64,000 bases of DNA, from positions 3,794,942 to 3,858,941 of the forward strand of contig NW_006917095.1 in the NCBI RefSeq assembly GCF_000516985.1. The letters are read 5' to 3'. The notes beneath the pieces were generated by a model. The model was not told the DNA's origin, did no database searches, and saw nothing but the letters and a program-made list of their open reading frames with translations. This document shows positions 1 to 11,384 of this stretch, piece after piece. The stretch is from Pestalotiopsis fici W106-1. Its lineage: Eukaryota; Ascomycota; Sordariomycetes; Amphisphaeriales; Sporocadaceae. The position numbers and the translations under genes are program-made. Numbering within the stretch: the stretch's first letter is position 1; each line of letters starts with the position of its first letter.

Positions 1-254
1 CCTTGACATGAAAAGTGTAGACTGGGTTGACGTGCCATGGTATCCGTGATGTCGACAAAGCCCAAACCCTTGTAGGTGAACTTTTCATACTTCTCCTCCT
101 CTGTCATCCAAGTACCGGGATCTTCGTCCGATGACTTGACTAGACGGAGGCCCTCGGCGCGCCTGTCCGGCGACGAGTTGGCCACGGCGCCGAAGGCAGT
201 GGAGACATTGAGCGCAACGGCTCCGAACAGAGCAAGAGTCGGGATGCGGACCAT
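1..254 (-). CDS. Secreted leucine aminopeptidase (M28), 5' end only
   Basis: The reading frame starts at the ATG at 254 and leaves the window on the left, so only the N-terminus is present. It begins with a hydrophobic signal peptide (MVRIPTLALFGAVALNVSTA) followed by a propeptide containing RLVKSSDEDPGTWMTEEEKY and GLGFVDIT. The 'W-x-TEEEKY ... DIT' pattern is typical of the pro-region of fungal secreted leucine aminopeptidase 1 (peptidase family M28, zinc-dependent), which removes N-terminal residues from peptides outside the cell. The catalytic domain lies outside the window. The last codons before the edge may already belong to an intron, because the match to the family stops after 'DIT-D-T'; I could not fix a donor site. 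Family assignment rests on the pro-region alone. Confidence 0.65.
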   Translation of the reverse strand, partial: MVRIPTLALFGAVALNVSTAFGAVANSSPDRRAEGLRLVKSSDEDPGTWMTEEEKYEKFTYKGLGFVDITDTMARQPSLHFSCQ

Positions 255-1595
255 GTTGTCGGTTCTTTGATAGACCCAGAGTAGACAAAATTCAGAGGAG
301 CCAACTTGTTTCACAGCCTTTGGTGTCTCGATTGAAACCAGATGATGGGGGCGAGAAATCCCCCATTTGAACAAAAGACCAGGCTCTCAACTTCTCAAGC
401 GACATGGCTTTTCGTGACCGTCGTCAACAATGGCGATTTCCAACGGCAATCGTATGCACAGAGCCGCCAAGCGCCGTGGTCACCATGATGTGTATATGGC
501 CTTCTAGAATCGCCTTGGGTTGCTCTTACCAGCTGCCCTCCGCAGCGAAAGCGTCCGCAGCCAAGTCTTTTCATGTTGCACTCGTTGGGGCGCATCGCCG
601 CTCGCCAAGGCGCTTATCGGTGCTGGAGACAATGTCGGACTGGTTGCCACTGCATAGGGGTTCAGGCATATCACTCTTGGCACTATAAACTAGGAGCGGC
701 AAACAAAGCTTCTACGTTTGCAACTTTCTCCAGTCGTTGCATCCCTTCAAATTTGCAAACGAGTGCTGCCATTGGAGCAGAGTCATTGTTTCGGGTCGGC
801 TCGGCGGACCTTGACTACCGTCTCCCATGGTCGCAGATATACTCACGTGGTATGACTTACGCTTAAATCTAATTGTGTCATGCTGCCCAAGCGAAATATT
901 TTAACATTTCAGATCTTTAAAGGTCTGGAAGTGGCTGCAGCATGGTTCATGCTTCGGACTATAATACATCCCTAGGCTATAGCACCATAGGCTGCTTGGG
1001 TTGAGAGATGCATATGCAGGTCTGTAAGTAGTCATCTGTCTTGTCTCTTTCAAAGACTCAAATTTTACCCTTTGATAACTTTCGAATATATCTACGTCTT
1101 TAGACAAATAAAAAAAAAGAAAAAAGCATTCAAATTAAAGATCAAGGCGATTCATGTCTTTGCATTGTCCGACAGCGTTTGCAAAACCCCTTTCAAGTTT
1201 GTAAAAGGCTCAACGCCAGCTTTTTGAAATGCTCCTTCAATGCACAAAAGTTCTGCACGTAAACCATGTTCGACTAGTACTGAAAGGACTCATTGAATTG
1301 TGACACAGTTACCTGAAATTGCGTTCAAAGGTGCCAAGGTGCTTTCTCACGGTTGCAGGAAAGGAAAAAGAATTTCAACGGATCTTATGTCCATCATATC
1401 ATTGTTCCCAGAGAGGCAGGATATGTAAGTGTCAGCTTCTTCTACAATCAGAAGAAAAGATATTAGTTTCAGACTCTTGGTTATCTCGTGCAAGGAAGAC
1501 TTATTTGCGTAGTATGATCACCAACAAAAAATGAAAGCGTCGACCTGATAGAACGTTCATTTACATTGGAACGGCCATCATTATAGTGAATCAGC
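255..1595. other. Intergenic, divergent promoters
   Basis: This gap separates the left-running aminopeptidase from the right-running methyltransferase and must hold both promoters. There is an A-rich run near 1109-1127. Open frames at 404-866 lack fungal codon bias, introns or family motifs. I see no gene here. Confidence 0.5.
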
Positions 1596-3809
1596 ATGGA
1601 GGAGCGAGAAACAGCTCCCCAGTCTGCGTCAGCGCCCCTCCTAGATGAGGAGGTTGCTGTCGATGAATTCCAGGCCACAGTCGAAGCACAATTGGCCCGC
1701 CATTCTAGTTCTGTCAGAGCTCTCGAACTGCCCGAGAGCGATCAAGATATCACGCTGCAGAATGTCAAGAGAGAGCTCTCCCCGGGGCGCGACGAAGAAT
1801 CGGCCGAGAGGGAGCTCTTACCAGGTATTGAAACCGTCATTGACCTGACTGGAGAAGACGAGGCGGTCCAGCAAGAAGAACATCGGGGTAGCAGCACAGA
1901 TTCTGCTCCTCCAGCTCGCAATTCCATACCTGCACCAGCCGACCAGCTTCAAGTGTTTCAACATAACCCTTCCGAAGTATCCTTGCGACCTGGCATGCTG
2001 GTCGAAATCAACGAGATTAGACAACTCTACCACGCTGCGTTCCTCATGATACAGTACATTATCGATACACCGGATGGCATCGTGCTGCGCGGTCTCCCCT
2101 TGACACGAACGAGATTCCTCAGGGGACAACTTCCTCGTTATCGGAACGAAGTTTGCCTCGTCCTTCAAATCGATGAAAATGATCATCGTGATGACATGTT
2201 ACAAGCAGCCGTGGATGTGCCAGTGACGGATGTCATAAGAGAAAGGGAGTTGCACATCACCAACGAGGACTTCCCAATTCATAGATTCGGTGGCGTTTTC
2301 CACTCCATAGAAGACATTGAAAACAAGGCTTTGCTGGCGTGTCGTTGGAAGTATCGTCTCTTATACAAGAGTACAGCTGCCAGGAAAGCACGTCAATTGC
2401 CATGTCACTATGTCCTTACACACCTGAGAGCCGAAGACATATTGGATGCCCAGTTGCAAGTCAGTGACACGACACGCCTGAATCGATGGAGGGGGAACAA
2501 AGTCCGTGGTGGCTCATACAATGTCAATACTCGCAAAGATCTGGAGGCCATCGAAGATCTCGAATCGGATGGAGGTACAGAAGTAGCATGGATCAAAAAG
2601 GACCAGGGTCAGCGATACACCATGGGTGACATGTTTTCGGGTGCTGGCGGCACGTCCCTTGGTGCGCAACAAGCTGGCTTGCATATCCGTGTCGCGTGCG
2701 ACAATGCCCAACATGCGTGTGCCACGCATCGCCGCAACTTTCCCGAGACCGATCTTCGAGAGGAAGATATATGGAAATTCATCAGTGAAGATCTCACCTG
2801 GGGCGGCAAAGGAGACTATGTTGACGTGTTGCACCTGTCTCCTCCGTGCCAGTTCTGGTCTCCTGCTCACACGGTATCTGGACAAAACGACGATGCCAAC
2901 ATTGCCGTCCTATTCTCCTGTCATGAGCTCATCAAGAAGCTCAAGCCGCGCATCTTCACGCTGGAGCAGACATTTGGCATTCTCCATCCCCGTTTCGAGC
3001 ACTACTTCAATGCTCTCTTGCACGGGTTTACGCAGTACAGCTATTCAGTCCGTTGGAGGGTTATCGACCTCCTTGAATGGGGCCTACCATCGAGAAGGAA
3101 TCGTCTGGTCATGATAGGCGCTTGTCCGGGTGAGAAACTGCCCACGTTTCCCGCCAGTACCCATGCAAGGAATCCGCCACCCGGTAGCGGCTTGAAGCCT
3201 TTCACGACAGTCAAGGATGCAATGAAGCTGATCCCGCCCAATGCCACCATGCACGAGAAGAAGCATGTGCGGTTCAAAGACCACTGGGATCCGAGCATCC
3301 CCCTTGCTCGATGCATCACGACACATGGCGGCTTTGGCAATTATCATTACAGCGGGAGACGGGACTTTACAAATCGAGAACTCGCAACCATGAATGGCTT
3401 TCCAGCTTGGTACGAATTCCATCCGCAAAATGTCAAGAAGCAGATTGGAAATGCTTTCCCTGCCCGCGTTGTCCGAGTGCTGTATAGTCATTTGTTGAAA
3501 TGGCTTGAGGACGAAGATCGCGTAATGCCAGTAGAGGAGCAAAGCAGGTTCGAAGAGGAGTCCGAGTACGAAGTTGTTGAGACGGACGTTGAAGATGATC
3601 TAGAGTACTTGGGTCAGGCCGTCAAAGAGAGGAAGAACAGCGCCGTAAGTGATTTGATGGAAATTGACTGCCCCATGTCTTGTGTCGATGCCGACCAGCT
3701 GGTAGAGCCGCGGCACTATAGTATTGTAGACTTGACCAAGTCGCCTAGTGTTTGTGTCAGCAGGAGTCCCATCTTGATTTCGGACGATGAAGGAGGGATT
3801 ATGCAGTGA
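1596..3809 (+). CDS. rid: RID/Masc1-type DNA cytosine-5 methyltransferase
   Basis: Single exon, 737 aa. It should transfer a methyl group from S-adenosylmethionine to cytosine C5 in nuclear DNA; the family (Neurospora RID, Ascobolus Masc1) is needed for repeat-induced point mutation or methylation-induced premeiotically. An N-terminal acidic region is followed by a BAH-like segment (about 125-235). The catalytic core then shows motif I DMFSGAGG (345-352), motif IV SPPCQFW with the nucleophile Cys418, motif VI EQT (457-459) in place of the usual ENV, motif VIII LPSRRNR (497-503) and motif X QIGNAFP (616-622). EQT separates RID/Masc1 from Dim-2 and Dnmt1. The C-terminal tail (about 640-737) is acidic. 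VIDLT (81-85), IVDLT (710-714) and ILISDDE (726-732) look like SUMO-interacting motifs. The start is the first in-frame ATG. Family call is firm; RIP function is inferred. Confidence 0.93.
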   Translation: MEERETAPQSASAPLLDEEVAVDEFQATVEAQLARHSSSVRALELPESDQDITLQNVKRELSPGRDEESAERELLPGIETVIDLTGEDEAVQQEEHRGSSTDSAPPARNSIPAPADQLQVFQHNPSEVSLRPGMLVEINEIRQLYHAAFLMIQYIIDTPDGIVLRGLPLTRTRFLRGQLPRYRNEVCLVLQIDENDHRDDMLQAAVDVPVTDVIRERELHITNEDFPIHRFGGVFHSIEDIENKALLACRWKYRLLYKSTAARKARQLPCHYVLTHLRAEDILDAQLQVSDTTRLNRWRGNKVRGGSYNVNTRKDLEAIEDLESDGGTEVAWIKKDQGQRYTMGDMFSGAGGTSLGAQQAGLHIRVACDNAQHACATHRRNFPETDLREEDIWKFISEDLTWGGKGDYVDVLHLSPPCQFWSPAHTVSGQNDDANIAVLFSCHELIKKLKPRIFTLEQTFGILHPRFEHYFNALLHGFTQYSYSVRWRVIDLLEWGLPSRRNRLVMIGACPGEKLPTFPASTHARNPPPGSGLKPFTTVKDAMKLIPPNATMHEKKHVRFKDHWDPSIPLARCITTHGGFGNYHYSGRRDFTNRELATMNGFPAWYEFHPQNVKKQIGNAFPARVVRVLYSHLLKWLEDEDRVMPVEEQSRFEEESEYEVVETDVEDDLEYLGQAVKERKNSAVSDLMEIDCPMSCVDADQLVEPRHYSIVDLTKSPSVCVSRSPILISDDEGGIMQ

Positions 3810-4410
3810 AGATGCAAAGACTTTGCGCCGTGATATTAAAGCGTGATATTTTCACATCTTCATGGTTTACAGGAAAGATGTATTCGTCTTCACGCTTGAG
3901 GCGTGGGAAAGGACCAGTTGTGCCCTGTGCGACACGAAAAGACGACGATGAACAAGATATGATGGGCAAATATCGGTTATGCGTTTCCAAAATTGTATGG
4001 GGAATCACTAAATCATGTTGAACAGGGAAAGAATAGGGACTGAGTTGAAAGAAAGTATTTTACAAGGAGTAGTATAAGTGGCCGGCGGATGTACACAAGG
4101 AATCCAGATCTTGCACAGATAATACGGGCTGACGGTACCTGAATAATGTGCTATGATACGTCCGTACACATGCACTGCAGCGCCTACCTGACATACATAC
4201 ATACCTACATACCTTGGAGACCACGACCCCGCATTCACCCCACCATGAACGATAAGATAAAAATTACCATGATTACCTACAGGACCCTAAGCAGGTGTGA
4301 TTCTACCCGAGCATCATTGCAACCTTTTCACCTCACCAAAGGAGACTTCAGCACTATTTCCAACGTGGAAACCTACGAAAATAAGCAGCTCCATCATAGC
4401 CTCGCCCACC
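3810..4410. other. Intergenic between rid and the GON7-like gene
   Basis: This holds the 3' end of the methyltransferase transcript and the promoter of the next gene. A short CATA/CCTA-rich repeat lies near 4192-4213. No coding signal seen. Confidence 0.5.
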
Positions 4411-4791
4411 ATGACCAGTGCAGATGAGAGCAAGCCGGTACAACCCGCCCTTCAGGCACAATATACCAACGCCTCGACGACGTTGCCAGCAGAGCCCTTT
4501 ACACTGACACAGACGCTACCTGCCATCCCATCGTCCTCGTCCTCGTCGGAGCCGCCATCCGCCTATCTTCGCGCCCTACGTGATGCCGTGACCCAGACAC
4601 AGAGCCAGATCAACGAGGCCCTGACCTCGCGAATGGAGGACGACAAGCGGCGCGAGGCCGAGGCTGCCCTAGCCGCCGGCCAAGGCACTGGAGCTGGGGC
4701 CAAAAACAACAAGCGCAAGAAGGGCAAGACCGAGATTGACGAGGAGGCAGAGGAGCAGAACTACGGAGAAGAGGTTGTCGATGAAGATTGA
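4411..4791 (+). CDS. gon7: GON7-like EKC/KEOPS complex subunit
   Basis: Single exon, 126 aa. The start is the ATG at 4411 in a good context (CCACCATGAC); a longer in-frame extension upstream has no support. After a Pro/Ser-rich N-terminus comes a predicted helix, YLRALRDAVTQTQSQINEAL, then SRMEDDKRREAEAALAAG, then a basic patch (NNKRKKGK) and an acidic tail. This helix-plus-acidic-tail layout and size match fungal Gon7, the small subunit of the EKC/KEOPS complex that makes the N6-threonylcarbamoyl adenosine of tRNAs and acts in telomere upkeep. Homologues are short and diverge quickly, so the call depends on the central helix. It is convergent with vps39, 406 nt away. Confidence 0.6.
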   Translation: MTSADESKPVQPALQAQYTNASTTLPAEPFTLTQTLPAIPSSSSSSEPPSAYLRALRDAVTQTQSQINEALTSRMEDDKRREAEAALAAGQGTGAGAKNNKRKKGKTEIDEEAEEQNYGEEVVDED

Positions 4792-5197
4792 GGGGCGAAT
4801 TCCGTGGAATTGCACAAAGCGAAAAACGCCAGCCCAATTGCAAAGGCGAAGGTAGTGGCCGCGGAATGTCAATTCACCCTCTCTCACTTGGCCGCTTTAT
4901 CCTTTGGGCTGTCAGTTCAACAACTGACAAGTGCTTCAAATGGCGCCCAACCACTCCAACACCCCTCGCGGAGAACGAGCAAGTCCACCAGAGAGCTTGG
5001 TCAAGAGCATGCATTCTAAAAAGGCGTTTGAAGCAACGACAGGATTGTGCATCGATTTCTCTCTACGACTGGGTATAATTGACTTCTCCAATTTCCGTCT
5101 CTCCCACCACGAAACCAATTGGATAAACACGAGACACCAATGCTATGTGTATATGCTGCAACGCCAAAGTGCGAGCCTTCATGAACGCCATTGCAGT
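4792..5197. other. Convergent 3' flanks (GON7-like and vps39)
   Basis: Short region between two converging genes, expected to hold both 3' UTRs. No coding or structural signal identified. Confidence 0.5.
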
Positions 5198-8100
5198 TTA
5201 TGAACTTCGACCCCAAGCGCCAGCCGTGACTCTCCCACCACTTGTGCTCGTTGGTCGCCTCCCACCGCCTCTGTTCAGGCAACCGTAGTGGACGACACTG
5301 TTGTTGGGCAGGACTGCGACAACACTGTTTCCTAATCGCTTATGGCAAACCCCACAAATGCGCTCCTCTCCAACAACAACTCTCCTATTCCTTCCACCCT
5401 GGCCCCCAGGCATCCCGTCGCCAAGCAAGAGAAGTGCCTGAGTATCAACTAGCAGAGTCCTGCGCATTCCCTCCACAATTCGGCTCTCTGCCAGTCTTGA
5501 GTTGGCCGCACGAATACGACTACCGAAGTAGGATTCCAATTCCTTGACCGGCAAATCGTCTGGTATAAGAGAGATTGTCGACGATGCAGGTAGACGAGAA
5601 CCATGCTTGGAGAGCAGGTCCAGAGCAGGTTCCAGATTCGGTTCATGCGGAGAAGGTGGTGTAAGGTAAAGACCTAGGAGTGTGTGGTAGATTGAAGGAT
5701 GCGAGTCTGGATCGTCTTGGTCTGTAGGCTCCTCGTTTGAGCGTTGTTGGGATGAGGAGGGACGAGACGTGCGTCCGAATATGGATACTGTTGGCGATGT
5801 TCCAGAGGATGAATTCCGCCGTGTTTTATGTACACGATTACAATATCTTGAAGTAGAATTAGCGAGTGTATATCAATGAGCTTTCATCATTGTGACTTAC
5901 TCCTCGGCCTTGGCGTAGTCCCTCATCTTGAAGACGTAAACCTCTAGGGCCTGCTTATCTTGGTGCATCTTGCTAAACACGACTGCCAATGCCTCATAGA
6001 AGCGCGGATCTGAGTTGTGGTTAGCTTGACAGAGGCTCCACCAAGGGGGGAAGCAAACTCACCGTCTCTAGGAATTAGTCTGTACGCTGGGCCTGGGCCA
6101 TACTGCTCGCTATTCTTGAGGAAATCTACAAGCTTTTCGGATGCCTCGCCGATACTATCATCGCCTTCCTTTTGCTCTTGAAGCTTCTTTATCCGGAGCT
6201 CGACGACTCTGTTGTGGAAATCTGGCGTCGCATCATCCAGTTCATCAATTATGTGCTCCAAATATCTCAGCTCGAGGTTCTCGTCGAAAGCAGCAAGATA
6301 TTCCACGACGCGATCTCTGGGTAACGTTTCAGCGTTCTCAGAGTCAGCCAAGAATATGTCCATGCCGTGATCTGGGTCTCTTCGCAAGACCCATTCGGAG
6401 AACTCGAGAATGAGATCGATAAGTTCGGGCGGCAATGCTTGCAAGTAACCAATGGTACGTCTTGTACCGCGGAGCTGATCTGGGACTTGATTAAAATCGA
6501 TGGGGATCTCCTCTGTGCCGCCATTGGAATGAGCATGCTCATTGGCATGCTCATCATCCTCATGATCGTGAGCCTTTTCGCTGCCTGCACCCAGTCTTCG
6601 CTTCAATGTGCTGACCAAGGTTTTCTTTTCTTCATGATCATGTCCCTCATTGGCGATGCCAAATCTTCGGAGAAGCGTCAATGCCTCCTTGTGCAATTTC
6701 TTGCCGTAGAAAAACTCGACCAGTTCGTTATACCGATGAGTTTGCAACAACTTCTCGTTGACCACCTTTGGATCACAAAAGTTCGGGATTCGGAATAAGT
6801 GGGTTGCCAGATTTGGTTGCGATAACATATACACGCGGAACAGAGTAGTATCGACCAGTGTGAAAGTTGCTCTGATGGATTCCTCAAGTGCTTGGTCCGA
6901 ATCCAGCTTGGATGTATCAACAAGGAACGATGCACTCATGTTGTTGATTGCTGCATGATCCTCATTTGTCAGCTGCTCAGGCTGGGTCCCAGATAAAGAA
7001 GAAGACTGTCTCTTCAGCTTTCCGGTTTCCACATCTAGTATGCGTTGTAACCGAGCGCGGGCTCCATTGAGGAAGAACTTGAGCTCTCCGGCGGCTTCCA
7101 TCAGGTCTTTCCCTTCGAGCACAGAGTTCGCGGCTGGGATTGTTTCCGAAGGATGTCTTGATCCCTTGACACTTGCAGTCTCTGTGTCCTTGTCGACTAC
7201 ATGACCCTTTTTCGACATGATGGAAGCCGTATCTGAATCTGCTTTCTTGGCCCCGCCGCCGAGCGGCCAGTATCTCGCGAAACCTCCACCCCGCGTTGGC
7301 GATGCAGCATGTGCTGGAGTAGACTCGTCTTCAGATGACTTCTCGCCATTGGCTTTATCTTCTTCATCGGCAGATTCTTGCTCCGCCTCCTGTGCCTCTT
7401 GTTCGGACTCTGATACAGGCTCCTCCCGGGCCACTTCCTCGGCTAATTCTCCGGCAATTGCTCGCGGGAATAATTTGAGTACTCTCTCCGGAGGTGCGTA
7501 GACGTCGTCCTCGTTAAACAAATCCATGCTCTGCCTGTACTTTTTGGCGCGGAAAAGCAACTCGGCTTTCCGCATTTTCACCTCTCTCATCGTTGCAACC
7601 TTGTCCTTCAGCAGAGCATCTTCCAGCATTCCAAGTACACTGATAGCTTCGTCGTACTTTTTGTGCTCAATGAGTTCCGCCACCTGCGAGTCATAGTCAG
7701 TTGCGTCCATCTTCCACACGGCTCGATCACTGCTGATGTGAAAGCCTTTCCCAGCATGGGCAAGGCTAACAGTCGGTGGAGGGAAGTGCATCTGAACAGC
7801 TCCAGGTAAGCTAATATTCTGTATCAAGCTCAATGTATCCGGATTCCAGACGTCGAGTGAGCCTTTGGAGGGTGGCTGCAGTGCTAGAATATAGGGATAG
7901 CTGTAGCCAATATTGTCTGGAGCAATCTGCCATGGTATTTGCTTCTTATCGAGGGGTTTTCCTTCGGTATCGATAAAGAGTGAACTGACATCCTTTGCCA
8001 GGAGCATTTCGCCATCAGCCAACTTGGCGGTCAAGGGTTTCGGCATGTAGCCACCAAGTCCCATGTAACCCATGCTGGCTGCACCAAAGCGACTGCCCTG

Positions 8101-8897
8101 GCCACCAGCAGATGCCGCGCCCGAGCCGTTGATCTCCATTGTAGTCAAGGTATCGATATCGACAAGAACGTATCCGGCATTCATTCCGCAAACGATCTTG
8201 GTGGCGGTTGCCCATGTTACAGAGCGCACAGCCTCGGGCAGGACGATCTCCTTGACCTCATCGCTCAACTCGCTTGCATGCCAACTCCACAACAACAGCT
8301 TTCGCTTAACGGCTACAGCCAGCCTGGATATGATCTCGGGGATGTCTGTCGCCGCATCTTTGACAATGTTACTGGTTACGGCAAAGCAACTTGCATTCTT
8401 CGTACGCGCGAGAGTTTCGATAAGCTCGTAGCTTGATAGATCGTAGAGAGATACATAGTAGGCAGATAGTGACACGATAATGTTGGCCTCCTTGATTCTG
8501 GCTAGCTGTTCTATTGGGCGCGTTGAGAACTTTTCGACCTCGCGCAAGAGATCTGTTGCCTTTGGGTTACTTTTGTGTTTCGGTTGGTCTGTATCGTTTG
8601 GCAAGCTTCCAGTCGCAGACGCGACGCCGTTATTGTTGTTGCCACCATTAACGTTGCCAGCGTCTGTGGAGATATTGTTGAGACGGTAAATTCGTAGGGC
8701 GCCGGTGTTGAGGCCAACGAGGACCCGATCGCCTTGGGAACGATTTCTATTAGCTTAGGCGGACGGACAGATTGAATCAGGAGGCAAGTAGATGCAAATG
8801 AAGGAACTGACGTACCGTATGCGAGGATTGTCTCGATCTTTGACTTGTCGCGCTGCTTAAGCTCGATGATGGGCCGAGCTGTGAAGGCGGAGAGCAT
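5198..8897 (-). CDS. vps39: Vam6/Vps39, HOPS vacuolar tethering subunit
   Basis: Four exons on the minus strand: 8816-8897, 6063-8732, 5901-6009 and 5198-5846, each joined at GT/AG sites in frame, giving 1169 aa. The N-terminus (MLSAFTARPIIELKQ, then DRVLVGLNTGALRIY) is the citron-homology (CNH) beta-propeller of Vam6/Vps39. An acidic, low-complexity linker near residues 400-480 precedes alpha-helical clathrin-repeat-like sequence with GTRRTIGYLQ and DPRFYEALAVVFSKM. The C-terminus carries the Vps39 zinc-binding signature, Cys1118-x2-Cys1121 and His1140-x2-Cys1143. In yeast the protein is part of HOPS and of vacuole-mitochondria contacts (vCLAMP), tethering membranes before fusion at the vacuole. 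Length fits fungal homologues. The next gene upstream, also on the minus strand, ends 1.4 kb away. Confidence 0.92.
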
Positions 8898-10337
8898 GGC
8901 GAATTGCCAGCTCGGAGATGGCTGCTCCGATGATCAACTGGCAACAAGCATGAGACACAAGCGGCTGCAGTGATAGATGCGCCCGCCGCTATTCGCAAGA
9001 CTCGTTATGTCTGCGCCCTCATCTGAAGGGGAAAGATTTGTCCCAGTTTGCTGCAAGCTGGTGTAGGTAGTACGGAGTTGTAGCAGTGAATGTCATTTGA
9101 CCCAAGCCCAAATGCAACTCCCAAGCTGTTGGAGCCGAGACCCTAGCAGGGGAAACCTTTGGGGTAGGTAAGAAGGTAGCGTGGGCCGGCATCTCGGGGC
9201 GATGATGGCATAGCTCTCGCCTAGCGCCGTTTGCCGATTTGATTTGGGTCTGACTTTCTACATGAAGGTAATGTATATTTTGATTGCAGCAGATAAGTCT
9301 CAAACTTGGCTACCAGCAGTACCTCAAAATGATGAGACCACCAAGCCTTAGACAATCGTCCAAAGTGTGTTTCAAGCCCTTCGAAGAGGACACAATACCA
9401 CTTCTTCAACATGTTACAATTGTCACATTCGAGCAACTCTACAGTCCTTGCTGCCGGAATAGAGTGCAAGGCGCCTCTCAACATCTGGACTAGGTCACAA
9501 GATTAGTCGTTAATTGCCGCGACGCAAAACCACGATATAAGAATTCCATGATTACAAATCTTTCAATTACTGATATACCATAGCTTAATTCTGACATGGA
9601 TAATAGTCGCCGTCCGAGTTCCTAAAAACCTATCTAGCATTCCGACAGCGGGCTTCCTGACAAAAGCTATCCGCTGATTGGCCCATTATAGAGGGCAAGT
9701 TTCGTGCTTCAACTTCTGGCAATGTAAGTGCTGTTGCTGTTATCAAAATTGTCTAATAACATGCCTCAGCAGTGAACAGACTATTGTGCCAAGGTTCCCG
9801 GATTTGAATTTCATACTTGGCCATTTTGCCTCGTGATCCTCGGCTTTGACTAATCAGACCTGAATCTCTGACAACCTTTCAATCTGGCCGGCGGCGAAGG
9901 GTACATGGGCTTTTGAGAGCAACAATCGCGAAAGTCTATGCTCAAGGTAATTTAGGAAGCAATGAGATGCCCTGGAGTCACCACGATACCTTTCTACCTT
10001 TTGGTTTGAGACCTAGGATTTGACGTTGACGAAGAGGGCAAGAAACTGACTCCAAATGTCGGCTGCCCTGGGAACCGCGAGGGCCAGCAATCGAATGAGA
10101 TTGTGCAGGCTCCTACAAGGCAGTGGCGCAAGTGTTGAAGGGAAGCAGTGCCGAGAACTTGACCGCAAGGTCTCAACCGAATTTACGTAGACTGTGCACG
10201 CAGTCAAATTAAAGCATTTATGTAGCAGGAGGGAACTGTTCAAGAAAAACGCTGATGCCTTGTTGAATCAGTTAGAAAAGCCTAACTCCGAATCAAGCCT
10301 GAAACGCCATCCCTTTTCGTCGTAACTCATGAGATAT
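8898..10337. other. Intergenic, vps39 promoter and carrier 3' flank
   Basis: Contains the promoter of vps39 (reading left) and the 3' flank of the phosphate carrier. Open frames on both strands at 9019-9493 and 9994-10243 show no family motif or convincing splice structure. Nothing else seen. Confidence 0.45.
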
Positions 10338-11384
10338 CTAGTGTCCACCAGTTGTAGGAAGCTGGAATATGTTAGCAAATGATCTCATACACGCAGTCCC
10401 ATGTAAACTTACTCCACAGTACACCTTGAAGGAATCATAAATCAACCATTGGAAGGCAGTCAGGGTGCCGATCATGAAGATACGGACTGGCAGACCGTTC
10501 CACAACCCAGTGAAACCAATGTTCTTGTAAATCCTGCCAACTGCAGTCATGGCCCCTTCGCCCGGCTTCCGGTCGGCATTCAACTTGCTCACCATGACAT
10601 CTGCCGGGTGCGAAACAACGGCACAGCCAACACCAGCAATGTAACCACCCAAGAAGGAGACGCCCGTCTGCTGGAGGGTGTTGTATGACTCCTTGGGCTT
10701 GCCCATTTGTTTGTAGATCATCTCGACGGCCTTCTCGAATGTTGCAAACTTGACCATGGTGTAGGGAATTTGTCGCGCCCACAGAGGATACAGACCCTTG
10801 TACAAGCCAGACACGCCCTCCTTCTGAGCGACGTTGCTCCATCCCTCGCGGAGGGTCTTGGCATATGGTGGAATGGTAGTCTGCATTCTGACCTTGATGG
10901 CCTCGAATGGACACAAGGCCATATCGGCCAAGAACTCTGCCGATGCCGATGCACCCAGATAGACTATAGTCTTGGGGGCATTCGGGAAAAGCTGTTCGCC
11001 GTAGTAATATTTGAAGACCTCGTAGAAACCATACTTTCCGGCACCCTGGAATGCATAGCCCACAAAGGTAGGAGCCCAACCGGTGAAGACGCCCCGCAGA
11101 CCTTCAGCACTGTAGATCTTCTTCCAGGCTTCGATATTAGACTTGTAAAGAGAGGAGTCTACTTGACGGCGGCACTTGACCAGGTCGAGGGGTGTGACGG
11201 AGGTGTGTGTCGGACCGCAAGCTGGCAAATAATTCGGGTTAGCAGTTGCGCTGGAGGAGAAGTTTCTCAATCAACAGCAAGAGAACTTACCAATGATACC
11301 ACCTAATGTGCATGCTGCAAAATACGTAGGCGAGAACAATTCAATCTTTTGCGCAGGAGCGCTGCTCTTTGATTTTGTCGACAT
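10338..11384 (-). CDS. Mitochondrial phosphate carrier (SLC25)
   Basis: Three exons: 11291-11384, 10413-11221 and 10338-10361, giving 308 aa. The last exon encodes only LPTTGGH and the stop, a C-terminus typical of fungal phosphate carriers. The three carrier repeats are visible through [20 protein letters not shown] and [10 protein letters not shown] (Px[DE]xx[KR]-type signatures; the third is atypical). The protein sits in the inner mitochondrial membrane and imports phosphate with protons (Mir1/Pic2 type) for ATP synthesis. I start at the ATG at 11384 ([20 protein letters not shown]); a longer frame to 11453 begins with GTG and is not credible. Whether it is the Mir1 or Pic2 orthologue cannot be told here. 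Confidence 0.93.

Noticed and set aside
404..866. Overlapping open frames upstream of the aminopeptidase
   Set aside because: No codon bias, domains or splice structure; probably promoter DNA.
10013..10243. 76-codon minus-strand frame
   Set aside because: No motif or good start context; in the 3' flank of the phosphate carrier.
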